Under the pieces are notes generated by a model. It was not told where the DNA came from, made no database searches, and was given only the letters and a program-made list of their open reading frames with translations. A program made the position numbers and the translations under genes. From Stenotrophomonas ginsengisoli (lineage in GTDB: Bacteria > Pseudomonadota > Gammaproteobacteria > Xanthomonadales > Xanthomonadaceae), in the NCBI RefSeq assembly GCF_001431485.1, contig NZ_LDJM01000036.1, positions 1 through 64,000 on the forward strand: a stretch of DNA of 64,000 bases, in the 5' to 3' direction. This document shows, one piece after another, positions 1 through 8,006 of the stretch. Each line of letters starts with the position of its first letter. The stretch's first letter is position 1.

Positions 1-84
1 AAGGCCGTAGCCAAGAAGGCAGTAGCCAAGAAGGCAGTAGCCAAGAAGGCTGTCGCCAAGAAGCCGGTTGCCAAGAAGGCTGCC
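1..84 (+). repeat. 15-bp tandem repeats encoding AVAKK units
   Basis: Near-identical 15-base units of the form gccaagaaggcagta run in tandem from the window edge. They encode the lysine-rich repeats of the histone-like protein. The units differ mostly at synonymous positions, and the array degrades into a Pro/Ala/Arg region. It may continue upstream of the window. Arrays of this kind can change copy number by slippage or recombination. Confidence 0.75.
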
Positions 85-192
85 GCAGCCAAGGCGCCCA
101 CGCCGGCCCGCAAGAGCGCGCCGCGCAAGCCGAAGGCAGCCGATACCGCTGTGCTGCCGATTGCCGAAATGCCCAAGGATCCGGCGGCATAA
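1..192 (+). CDS. Ala/Lys-rich histone H1-like protein, C-terminal fragment
   Basis: The window opens inside this gene; the last 63 codons are visible and end in TAA. The fragment begins with about five copies of a five-residue repeat of the type A-V-A-K-K. A Pro/Ala/Arg/Lys stretch follows, then a short non-basic tail. Such tails occur in bacterial histone H1-like and AlgP-type nucleoid proteins, where lysines contact DNA without sequence specificity. The N-terminal part, which would decide between an H1-like protein and another AKP-rich protein, lies outside the window. A strong palindromic terminator follows about 40 bases after the stop. Function is inferred only from composition. Confidence 0.7.
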   Translation, partial: KAVAKKAVAKKAVAKKAVAKKPVAKKAAAAKAPTPARKSAPRKPKAADTAVLPIAEMPKDPAA

Positions 193-230
193 GTGCTTGA
201 CCCTGGCTGCCGGCAACAACGGCAGCCTCC

Positions 231-267
231 AACAAGAACGGGCGGCCACTGGCCGCCCGTTCTTGTT
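231..267. terminator. Bidirectional terminator between histone-like gene and serine hydrolase
   Basis: An almost perfect 37-base palindrome has 18-base arms around a single central base. The arms end in aacaagaa and ttcttgtt, so either strand gives a GC-rich stem followed by a T-rich run. It lies between two convergent genes and should stop transcription from both. A weaker hairpin (ggctgccg/cggcagcc) sits just upstream at about 204-227. Confidence 0.8.
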
Positions 268-286
268 GCGCGTCAGACAGTGCGGT

Positions 287-1696
287 TTACGGCGGCGAGG
301 TCAGGGCGCGGTGCGAACTGATGCCCGAAGGCAGCGGCGCACCGGCCGGGCGCTGGGCCTGCAGCAATTCCGGGCTCAAGGGGTTCACATCCAGCCAGCT
401 GCCATCGCCGGGCAGGCCCAGGGCAGCATCGACGATGGTCGGCAGCAGGCCTGAAGGCAAGGGGCTTTCGCCATTCCAGCTGATCGAGATGCCCATGTCG
501 CGTTCCGGGATCAGTGCCAGCAGGCCACGATAGCCCTGCACTGCACCGGCATGGAACACCACGGTGTGGCCGCGGTAATCAAACACGCGCCAGCCCAGGG
601 CGTAACCGGCCGCATTCAAGCGTTGCCGGCGCCAGCCCGAGCGCAGTTCGCCCGGGGTGTTGACCAGTGGCGCATGTAGGGTGGCCAGCAACGGCTCGGA
701 AAGCACGTCGGTGCGGTGGCCGGTGTGGGCGAGCAACCACTGCGCCATGTCTGCGGCGCTGGCATTGACGCCGGCAGCCGGTGCCACACGGTAGTAGGTC
801 GGCTTGGGGTTCAGGGCGGCCCAGCCATTGCGGCTGCGCACGTGCGGGCGGGCCCAGCGGGTGCTGCCCATGATGCCGTGCAGGCCGAGGCTGGCATCGT
901 TCATGCCCAGCGGCTTGAGGATGCGGCGATCCACCGCCTGCTCGTAAAAATTGCCCGAGGCAGCGAAGACCACGTCACCGATCAGGCTGAAGGCCACGTT
1001 CTGGTAGGCGTAGCAATCACCGGGCTGGCAGGTCAGGGGGGCATTGGCCAGGCGGCGGGTCAGGGTGTGGTATTCGGCATTGGCTTCCACATCGCGATCA
1101 AACGCGTTGTAGGGCAGGCCGACCCGGTGGCTGAGCACATCGGCCACGGTCAGGTTCTGGGTGGCGGTCGGGTTGTTCAAGGCAAAGTCGGGCACGTAGT
1201 CGACGATGCGGCTGTCCCAGCGCAGGGTGCCGTCTTCCACCAACAGCCCGGCCATGGTCCCGGCAAAGGCCTTGGACAAGGAGGCCAGGCGGAACACGGT
1301 GTGCGCATCGACCGGCTCGGGATTGCTGACATCGGTGACCCCGTAACCGCGGGCACTGAGGATGCGGCCACCCTGCACGATGCTCATCGCGATGCCGGGC
1401 ACGCGCGAGCCCCAGGTCAGCTGCTCGGCCTGGGATTCGATCGCCGCCAGGTCAAAGCTGGCTGGCAGGGGTTGCACTGCCTGTGCCGGCAGCGGATTGC
1501 GCCAGGGCTGGGGTGCGGCCGGTGCCGCCTGCGCGGTGCCGGCATGCTCCAGGTTGACCGGCACCGGAGTGGGGCTGGCGCTGTTGGCTGCCGGGCTCAA
1601 TGCCTGGGCAGTGCAGATGATCGCCGTGGGCAGCAGTACGGCCAGCAGGGCCATGACAATCGGGCGCTTGCGCGCCTGCCGGGAGGGAGCTTTCAT
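287..1696 (-). CDS. Secreted serine hydrolase, beta-lactamase/PBP4-like family
   Basis: A 469-residue protein with an N-terminal hydrophobic segment (about residues 12-32) ending in Ala, as in a signal peptide, then a Pro/Ala linker. The catalytic domain has the serine beta-lactamase/EstB fold motifs: S139-L-S-K142 (SxxK nucleophile and base), Y231-Q-N233 (YxN) and H382-A-G384 (HxG, replacing KTG). HxG is common in esterases and D-aminopeptidases of this family, so penicillin hydrolysis is not implied; a peptidase or esterase role in the periplasm is as likely. The frame stays open upstream, but the Met chosen here gives a clean signal peptide. It is divergent from the lemA-like gene. Confidence 0.85.
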   Translation of the reverse strand: MKAPSRQARKRPIVMALLAVLLPTAIICTAQALSPAANSASPTPVPVNLEHAGTAQAAPAAPQPWRNPLPAQAVQPLPASFDLAAIESQAEQLTWGSRVPGIAMSIVQGGRILSARGYGVTDVSNPEPVDAHTVFRLASLSKAFAGTMAGLLVEDGTLRWDSRIVDYVPDFALNNPTATQNLTVADVLSHRVGLPYNAFDRDVEANAEYHTLTRRLANAPLTCQPGDCYAYQNVAFSLIGDVVFAASGNFYEQAVDRRILKPLGMNDASLGLHGIMGSTRWARPHVRSRNGWAALNPKPTYYRVAPAAGVNASAADMAQWLLAHTGHRTDVLSEPLLATLHAPLVNTPGELRSGWRRQRLNAAGYALGWRVFDYRGHTVVFHAGAVQGYRGLLALIPERDMGISISWNGESPLPSGLLPTIVDAALGLPGDGSWLDVNPLSPELLQAQRPAGAPLPSGISSHRALTSPP

Positions 1697-1775
1697 GGTG
1701 GGTGTTGCCTGTATGCTTGCGGCTGGAACGATTCTAGCGCCAGCTTTTGCAATTACACAAACCGGGGAGACAAGG

Positions 1776-2381
1776 ATGGGGATGGTGGTTTTTCTGCTGT
1801 TGATGCTGGCTGTTTTCGGTGGCATCGCGCTGTGGGGCGTAGGCACCTTCAACGCACTGGTCCGCGCCCGCAATGCCTACCGCAACGCCTTTGCCCAGAT
1901 TGACGTGCAGCTTCAGCGCCGCTTTGACCTGATTCCCAACCTGGTGGAGACGGTCAAGGGCTACATGACCCACGAACGGCAGACCCTGGAAGCGGTGATT
2001 GCCGCGCGCAATGCCGCGCAGCAAGGCCTGGCGGCGGCAAAGGCCAACCCGGGTGACGCCTCGGCGATGGCGGGCCTGACGGCCGGCCAGGAGCAGCTCA
2101 ACGGCGCCCTGGGTCGCCTGCTGGCGGTGTCCGAAGCCTATCCGGAGCTGAAGGCCAACCAGAACATGGCCCAGCTCAGCGAAGAGCTGACCAGCACCGA
2201 AAACCGCATCGGCTTTGCCCGCCAGGCCTTCAATGATGCGGTGACTGACTACAACACCCGCTGCGAGATGTTCCCGGGCAGCCTGATTGCCGGGCCGTTC
2301 AATTTCCAGCAGGCCAGCCTGCTGGAAATTCCGCTGGAGGAGCGGGCACAGACCCGGGCCGCGCCGTCAGTGCGTTTCTGA
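1776..2381 (+). CDS. LemA family protein
   Basis: A 201-residue protein with one N-terminal membrane helix (about residues 3-20) followed by the LemA signature: an N-A-F-A-Q-I-D-V-Q-L-Q-R-R-F-D-L-I-P-N-L segment and long helical repeats. LemA proteins are membrane-anchored helical bundles of uncertain biochemical role that are often encoded beside M48 peptidases, as here. The start was chosen behind a GGGGAGA ribosome-binding sequence; a second ATG six bases later is also possible. The next gene begins 25 bases downstream, so the two probably form an operon. Confidence 0.88.
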   Translation: MGMVVFLLLMLAVFGGIALWGVGTFNALVRARNAYRNAFAQIDVQLQRRFDLIPNLVETVKGYMTHERQTLEAVIAARNAAQQGLAAAKANPGDASAMAGLTAGQEQLNGALGRLLAVSEAYPELKANQNMAQLSEELTSTENRIGFARQAFNDAVTDYNTRCEMFPGSLIAGPFNFQQASLLEIPLEERAQTRAAPSVRF

Positions 2382-2406
2382 GCGGTTCGCTGCTGCGGGG
2401 ACGGCA

Positions 2407-4326
2407 ATGAATTTCTTCAAGTACCAGGACCAGGCGCGGCGGGCGACCACGCGTCTGGTGGTGTTGTTCGTGCTGGCGGTGCTGGCCATCGTGCTGGCGG
2501 TCAACCTGGCCGCCTATCCGGTGCTGGGCGGTGACCTGCGGGCGCAGGCACTGCTCAGCCTGGCCACGGTGCTGGTGATCAGCATTGCCTCGTGGTGGCG
2601 CATCCGTGCCCTGCGTGGCGGCGGCGCCTTGATCGCCGCGCAGATGGGCGCCACCCTGGTGCCGACAGACACCACCGATCCGCTGCTGCGGCGTTACCGC
2701 AATGTGGCCGAGGAAATGGCCATTGCCGCCGGCATCCCGGTGCCGATGTTGTTCGTGCTGGACCAGGAGCAGGGCATCAACGCCTTTGCGGCAGGTTACA
2801 GCCCGTCCGATGCCGCGGTGGCGGTGACCCGCGGTGCCCTGCAGCGGCTCAACCGCGACGAGCTGCAGGGCGTTATCGCACATGAGTTCTCGCATGTGCT
2901 CAATGGCGACATGCGCCTGAACATCCATCTGATGGGGGGGCTGTTCGGCATCCTGATGCTGGGGGTGATCGGGCGCAAGTTGCTCGGTGTTGCCGGCAAC
3001 AGTGGCCTGGCCCGTCGCCGTGGTGGCATCGGCCCGGTGGCCGCTGTCCTCTGCATGGGGCTGGCGGCAATCATCATCGGTGCTGTCGGGGTGTTCTTTG
3101 CCCGCCTGATCAAGGCGGCGGTAAGCCGTCAGCGCGAGGTGCTGGCCGATGCATCGGCTGTGCAGTTCACCCGCAACAATGCCGGCCTGGCCGGCGCATT
3201 GAAGAAGATCGCCGGCCTGCCCGAAGGCTCCCGCCTGATCGACCGTGGCGGTGCTGAAGAAGTCAGCCACATGCTGTTTGGCGAGGGCTTTGCCTACCGG
3301 CGTTGGTTTGCCACCCATCCGCCGATGGTCGAACGCATCGCGCGCCTGGAGCCGGGCTTCACTGCCCTGCATCTGAAGCTGCTGCAGCAACGCTGGCAGC
3401 AGCAGGCACCGGATGGTCTGGAAGAGGATCGTGTGCTTGGCCTGGGCGGTGGCAGCGCCGCTGCGGTGGCCGCAATACCGGCGCGGCCGCACCCTGATGT
3501 ACTGGCACCGCAGGCGGTCAGTGCCCAGGTGGCCAACCCGGGCAGTGATGATTACCGCCAGGCCCACCAGTTGCACGAACAGATGCCGTCGGCCCTGCTC
3601 GCCGCCGCGCGCAGCCGGCAACACGCGGCGGCACTGGTGCTGGCCTTGCTGCTGGATGACAGGCAGGCACTGCGCCAGCAGCAACAGGCCATCGTGGAGC
3701 GGATTGCCGGCCGGCAACTGTCACTGGCCATGCTTGAACTGTGGCCGCAGTGCGTTGGCCTGCATGCCGGCATGCGTCTGCCGTTGGCGGCGTTGGCCTT
3801 TCCTGCCTTGCGCGGCAGCCCGCGCCCGCAGCTGCAGCAGCTGGTCCAGGTGATCGATGCCCTGGTGCAGGTCGATGGTGAGCTGTCGTTGTTTGAATAC
3901 TGCCTGGCGCGCCTGCTGCGCAGCCAGGTGATCCAGGCGCTGGACCCGGCTGCCCATGTCCACTTCGGCAAGCGCCGGGTCGGGGCGGTACAGAACGAGT
4001 TTTCCGTGCTGTTGTCGCTGATGGCCCAGGCCGGGCATCCGGATCAACCGGCGCTGGCGCGCCAGGCCTACGCGGCCGGATTGCAACGGGTGGTGGCCGG
4101 GCAGGCCATGGTCTACCAGCCGCCGGCCGACGGCGTGCGTGCGCTGGAGGCGGTGTGGCCAGTGCTCGATGGCCTGGAGCCGCTGGCCAAGCAGCTGGTG
4201 GTGGAATCGCTGGTGGCCGCCGTGGCCCATGACGGGCGTATCCGCGTGGCTGAAGCCGAGTTGCTGCGCACCGTCTGCGGGGTGCTGCATTGCCCGCTGC
4301 CGGCCTGTCTGCAGTCCGGCAACTGA
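2407..4326 (+). CDS. M48 family membrane metallopeptidase with long C-terminal domain
   Basis: A 639-residue HtpX-like zinc peptidase. Two membrane helices (about 17-38 and 47-64) precede the catalytic domain, and two more (about 174-196 and 208-232) follow the zinc motif H159-E-F-S-H163. The likely third zinc ligand is E244 in the R-E-V-L-A-D-A segment. The family typically ends near residue 330. Here about 300 further residues follow, containing two acidic patches (V-D-G-E and H-D-G-R-I-R-V-A-E-A-E) spaced as in TerB-like helical domains. The lemA-M48 pairing suggests membrane protein quality control or envelope stress proteolysis. The role of the extension is unknown. Confidence 0.88.
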   Translation: MNFFKYQDQARRATTRLVVLFVLAVLAIVLAVNLAAYPVLGGDLRAQALLSLATVLVISIASWWRIRALRGGGALIAAQMGATLVPTDTTDPLLRRYRNVAEEMAIAAGIPVPMLFVLDQEQGINAFAAGYSPSDAAVAVTRGALQRLNRDELQGVIAHEFSHVLNGDMRLNIHLMGGLFGILMLGVIGRKLLGVAGNSGLARRRGGIGPVAAVLCMGLAAIIIGAVGVFFARLIKAAVSRQREVLADASAVQFTRNNAGLAGALKKIAGLPEGSRLIDRGGAEEVSHMLFGEGFAYRRWFATHPPMVERIARLEPGFTALHLKLLQQRWQQQAPDGLEEDRVLGLGGGSAAAVAAIPARPHPDVLAPQAVSAQVANPGSDDYRQAHQLHEQMPSALLAAARSRQHAAALVLALLLDDRQALRQQQQAIVERIAGRQLSLAMLELWPQCVGLHAGMRLPLAALAFPALRGSPRPQLQQLVQVIDALVQVDGELSLFEYCLARLLRSQVIQALDPAAHVHFGKRRVGAVQNEFSVLLSLMAQAGHPDQPALARQAYAAGLQRVVAGQAMVYQPPADGVRALEAVWPVLDGLEPLAKQLVVESLVAAVAHDGRIRVAEAELLRTVCGVLHCPLPACLQSGN

Positions 4327-4340
4327 AAAGGCCGCGATGC

Positions 4341-5939
4341 TCAGTCGGCCAGGGCGGCGGCCCCGGCCAGGATCAGCTCGGCTGCGCGCTCGGCAATCAT
4401 CATGGTCGGTGCATTGGTGTTGCCGGTGACCAGGGTCGGCATCACCGAGGCATCGACCACGCGCAGGCCGTCGATGCCGTTCAGACGCAGCTGCGGATCG
4501 ACCACCGCGCGCGCGTCACTGCCCATGCGGCAGGTGCCGGCGGGGTGATAGATGGTCTCGGCCTTGGCTCGCACAAAGGCTTCCAGCGCGGCGTCATCCA
4601 GATCCTCGCGGGCCGGATGGATCGGCTCGCGGCGCCAGCGGTCGAAGGCCGGCTGACGCAGGATGTCGCGTGACAGACGCGCCGCCTCGACCATCATCTT
4701 CAGGTCGAAGCCCTCCGCGTCGCTGAGGTAGTTGGCCTGGATGTGCGGCGCCGCGGCCGGGTCGGCACTGCTCAGCGACAGCTGGCCACGGCTGCGCGGG
4801 TGCAGGTAGCAGGCATGCAGGGTGTAGCCATCGCCGGGCAGGCGCTGGCGGCCGTGGTCATCGAGCATGGCCGGCACGAAGTGGAACTGGATGTCGGCGC
4901 GCTCGTCCGGCGCAAAGCGCGAACGCACGAAGCCGCCGGCCTCGGCCACATTGCTGGTGCCGGCACCACGCCGCCCGCGCAGGTAGTAATCGATGGCCAC
5001 CTTCAGCTCGCTGGCGCGGTCATAGCTGACCCCGGGCACCGTGTGGTACAGGGTGCAGATGTCCAGGTGGTCCTGCAGGTTGGCGCCGATGCCGGGTTGG
5101 TCGAGCACGACGTTGATGCCATGACGCTGCAGCTCGGCAGCCGGGCCGATGCCGGACAGCATCAACAGCTGCGGGCTGTTGATGGCGCCGGCACTGAGCA
5201 ACACCTCGGCCTGCGCACGGGCCAGGTGGCGCTTGGCACCCTGGCGGTAGGACACCCCGGTCACACGTCCGGCCTCGATCTGCAGGCGTTCGACCAGGGC
5301 GCCGGTGACCACGGTCAGATTGGGACGGTTACGCACCGGAGCCAGATAGGCCACTGCCGAGGAGCAGCGTGCGCCGTCCTTCTGCGTCACCTGGTACAGG
5401 CCGACACCCTGCTGGTCGGCGCCGTTGAAATCGGTGTTGTGCGGCCAGCCGGCCTGCTGCGCGGCTTCGATGAAGGCCTGGCTGAGCGGATTGACGTGGC
5501 GCAGGTCCGATACATGCAGCGGGCCGCTGTCGCCATGCAGGGCATCGCCACCGCGGCTGTTGTGCTCGCTGCGGCGGAAGTAGGGCAGCACGCTGTTCCA
5601 GTCCCAGCCGCTGGCCCCGGCACTGGCCCAACGGTCGTAATCACCGGCCACGCCGCGGATGTAGCACATCGCATTGATCGCGCTGGAGCCGCCCAGCACC
5701 TTGCCGCGCGGCCACCACAGCCGGCGCCCGCCCAGCTGCTCTTCGGCGGCCGTGTCATAACTCCAGTTCAAGCGCCGGTTCTTGACCAGGTGGGCAATGC
5801 CGGCCGGCATGTGGATGAAGGGGTGGCGGTCGGCCGGCCCGGCCTCGATCAGCAGTACCTTGTTGTGGCCATCGGCACTGAGCCGGTTGGCCAGGACACA
5901 GCCGGCCGAGCCAGCCCCGACGATGATGTAGTCGTACAT
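4341..5939 (-). CDS. GMC family FAD-dependent oxidoreductase (choline/alcohol dehydrogenase-like)
   Basis: A 532-residue flavoprotein beginning M-Y-D-Y-I-I-V-G-A-G-S-A-G, the classic FAD-binding dinucleotide motif at the extreme N-terminus. The GMC signature G-G-S-S-A-I-N-A-M-C-Y-I-R-G follows near residue 90. The C-terminal part has Y-H-P-A-G-T-C-R-M-G and a closing G-N-T-N-A-P-T-M-M-I-A-E-R segment carrying the usual catalytic His and Asn. The family oxidises primary alcohols such as choline or long-chain alcohols; the substrate here cannot be named from sequence. No betB or betI gene adjoins it, which argues against a dedicated glycine-betaine locus. An in-frame ATG 54 bases upstream is an alternative start. 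It is divergent from the carrier gene. Confidence 0.9.
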   Translation of the reverse strand: MYDYIIVGAGSAGCVLANRLSADGHNKVLLIEAGPADRHPFIHMPAGIAHLVKNRRLNWSYDTAAEEQLGGRRLWWPRGKVLGGSSAINAMCYIRGVAGDYDRWASAGASGWDWNSVLPYFRRSEHNSRGGDALHGDSGPLHVSDLRHVNPLSQAFIEAAQQAGWPHNTDFNGADQQGVGLYQVTQKDGARCSSAVAYLAPVRNRPNLTVVTGALVERLQIEAGRVTGVSYRQGAKRHLARAQAEVLLSAGAINSPQLLMLSGIGPAAELQRHGINVVLDQPGIGANLQDHLDICTLYHTVPGVSYDRASELKVAIDYYLRGRRGAGTSNVAEAGGFVRSRFAPDERADIQFHFVPAMLDDHGRQRLPGDGYTLHACYLHPRSRGQLSLSSADPAAAPHIQANYLSDAEGFDLKMMVEAARLSRDILRQPAFDRWRREPIHPAREDLDDAALEAFVRAKAETIYHPAGTCRMGSDARAVVDPQLRLNGIDGLRVVDASVMPTLVTGNTNAPTMMIAERAAELILAGAAALAD

Positions 5940-6083
5940 TCCATTCCCCGATGCGCTGCTGCGCCAAAATCCATCGGCAACGATATCCGACATGCCCCAC
6001 TGGCGGTGCTGCAGCGCATCGTTTACCGTGCGCGCAGTGGCCGGTCACGGCTTGTTCCTTCCCCACGTGGTGCCGTAGTCCGC

Positions 6084-7445
6084 ATGACAACCCCATCCTC
6101 ACCGGCTTCCGTGCGAGGCCTGCGCAGCATCGTTGCCCGTCTCGGCGTGGATGCCCCGTCGCTGTGGTGGTCGCTGCTGTATTTCTTCTGCCTGCTCACC
6201 GGCTATTACGTGCTGCGTCCGGTGCGCGATGCGATGGGCGCCTCCGGCGATGTGTCGGCGGTGTTCCCGCCGTGGTTGATCAACTGGGCAGCGGCGCACG
6301 GCTGGACGCTGGCCGATTACACCCTGCAGATCCTGTTCACCTGCACCTTCGTGTGCATGGTCGCGTTGCAGCCGGCCTACGGGGCCCTGGTGTCACGCTT
6401 CCCGCGCCGGGTGTTCCTGCCGGTGCTGTACGGGGCATTCATTGCCTGCCTGCTGTTCTTCCACTGGGCTTTCGAGGCCGGGCTGGCCGGGCGTGGCGCG
6501 CTGTTCTATGTCTGGGTGGCAGTGTTCAACCTGTTTGCCGTGTCGGTGTTCTGGAGCTACATGGCCGATGTGTTCAGCAACGCCGATGCCAAGAAGGTCT
6601 ACGGCTACATCGGCGCCGGCGGCACCATCGGCGCGTTGACCGGCCCGGGCATCACCCGTCTGCTGGTGGGCCAGGTCGGGGTGGCCAACCTGCTGCTGGT
6701 GTCCGCCGGTTTCCTGCTGGTCTGCCTGCTGTGCATCGTCATGCTGCGCAGCAAGGCCGCCGCGCGTGAGCAGGCGCAGGAGGGTGTGGCCAGTGGTGAT
6801 ACCGCGATGGGGGGCTCGATGTGGGCCGGCCTGCGCCTGGTGTTCAGTGACCCGCTGCTGCGCGGCCTGGCGATCCTGATGTTCTTCGGCGTGGGCGTGG
6901 GCACCTTGCTCTACAACGAGCAGGCCGCCATCGTGAAGCGCTACTACACCACGCCGGAAGAGGCTACACGCTTCTACGCAATGATCGACTGGGCGGTCAA
7001 CGGCCTGACCATCGTGGTCCAGCTGCTGATCACCCGTTGGCTGCTGCGTGGGTACGGCGTGGCACCGCTGCTGATGCTGCCGGCAGTGGCAATCCTGATC
7101 GGCTTTTCGGTTCTGGCGGCCTCGCCGCTGCCGATGCTGGTGGCCGTGGTCCAGGTGATCACCCGCGCCAGCGAGTTCTCGCTGGCCAAGCCGGCGCGCG
7201 AGACCCTGTACACCCAGGTGGACCGCCAGGCCCGCTACAAGGCCAAGGCGGTGATCGACACGGTGGTTTACCGTGCCGGTGACCTGACCTTCGTCTGGAG
7301 CCACAAGTTCCTGGCCGCCTTCGGTTCCACTGCCGTGTTTGCCACCGGCATGGGGGTGGCGGCGGGCATGACCTGCGGCGCCTGGCTGGTGATCCGCGCC
7401 TGCCGGCGCTTGCCGGCCCAGCCGCAAGCGGCACAGGCGGCCTGA
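6084..7445 (+). CDS. NTP/NDP exchange transporter-like MFS membrane protein
   Basis: A 453-residue polytopic membrane protein with about twelve hydrophobic segments. It has conserved features of Tlc/Npt-like carriers: L-R-P-V-R-D-A-M-G after the first helix, F-W-S-Y-M-A-D-V-F and a Y-G-Y-I-G-A-G-G-T-I-G loop. The best-known members are ATP/ADP antiporters of obligate intracellular bacteria, but shorter relatives occur in free-living proteobacteria with undefined substrates. Annotation as nucleotide exchanger is therefore family-level only. The 144-base divergent gap shared with the GMC oxidoreductase should hold both promoters. Confidence 0.75.
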   Translation: MTTPSSPASVRGLRSIVARLGVDAPSLWWSLLYFFCLLTGYYVLRPVRDAMGASGDVSAVFPPWLINWAAAHGWTLADYTLQILFTCTFVCMVALQPAYGALVSRFPRRVFLPVLYGAFIACLLFFHWAFEAGLAGRGALFYVWVAVFNLFAVSVFWSYMADVFSNADAKKVYGYIGAGGTIGALTGPGITRLLVGQVGVANLLLVSAGFLLVCLLCIVMLRSKAAAREQAQEGVASGDTAMGGSMWAGLRLVFSDPLLRGLAILMFFGVGVGTLLYNEQAAIVKRYYTTPEEATRFYAMIDWAVNGLTIVVQLLITRWLLRGYGVAPLLMLPAVAILIGFSVLAASPLPMLVAVVQVITRASEFSLAKPARETLYTQVDRQARYKAKAVIDTVVYRAGDLTFVWSHKFLAAFGSTAVFATGMGVAAGMTCGAWLVIRACRRLPAQPQAAQAA

Positions 7446-7473
7446 CCGCGCTCCCTCCGGGGCTCAGCGCGGT
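7445..7473. terminator. Hairpin overlapping two convergent stop codons
   Basis: ACCGCGCT at 7445-7452 pairs with AGCGCGGT at 7466-7473. The stem covers the last base of the transporter stop codon and the stop codon of the convergent hotdog-fold gene. There is no T-run, so terminator activity is only likely, not shown. Confidence 0.45.
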
Positions 7474-7934
7474 CGCGGCGATATCCAGCAGGTGATGGTG
7501 GCCCGGCAGACGATCTCGCCGGCCGGGTTGCCCAGCTCCACCGGCACGGCCACCTCGTAGCCGGCCGGGCTGCTGTGCAGTGGCGCCGGCAGCCAGGCGC
7601 GGGCGTGGATGCGTCCCTGCGCCTTCTTCAGATACTCAACCTGCATGCCCTTGGGGATCCAGCGCATGTCCGCCGGGGTGGCGGCATCGACCAGCAGCCC
7701 CATCACCAGCTCGGCCAGGTTGCACAGGGCAATGGCGTGCACCGTGCCGATGTGGTTGTGCACGGCGCGGCGGTCAGCGAAGTGGCCTTCGCAAAGACCC
7801 GGGCGCAAGGCGGTGATGCGTGGGCCGATGCTGCCGAAATAGGGTGCCCGCAAGCAGACCAGGCGGGTGAACAGCCATTGCCCGCCGGGCCAGCGTCCAA
7901 GGCGAGAGAACAGTGCGGGAAGGTTGCCGGCCAT
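7464..7934 (-). CDS. DUF4442-type hotdog-fold protein
   Basis: A 156-residue protein resembling DUF4442/PaaI-like hotdog thioesterases. It has a central H-N-H-I-G-T-V-H-A-I-A-L segment that forms the conserved helix, followed by N-L-A-E-L and strands with the G-M-Q-V-E-Y-L-K-K-A motif. Members are thought to act on acyl-CoA thioesters or to bind acyl groups, but DUF4442 activity is not established. Its position downstream of fadE on the same strand hints at a link to fatty acyl metabolism. A strong terminator separates them, so it is probably transcribed on its own. Confidence 0.75.
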   Translation of the reverse strand: MAGNLPALFSRLGRWPGGQWLFTRLVCLRAPYFGSIGPRITALRPGLCEGHFADRRAVHNHIGTVHAIALCNLAELVMGLLVDAATPADMRWIPKGMQVEYLKKAQGRIHARAWLPAPLHSSPAGYEVAVPVELGNPAGEIVCRATITCWISPRPR

Positions 7935-7960
7935 GCGCTACTCCGCGACGGGATATGAAA

Positions 7961-7984
7961 ACGGCGGGCCTTGCGGCCCGCCGT
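7961..7984 (-). terminator. Terminator downstream of fadE
   Basis: The stem acggcgggcc/ggcccgccgt with loop ttgc is followed on the minus strand by TTTTC. It lies 23 bases past the fadE stop codon. Confidence 0.75.
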
Positions 7985-8006
7985 CGTGGTGCTTGCCAAG
8001 GCCGGC

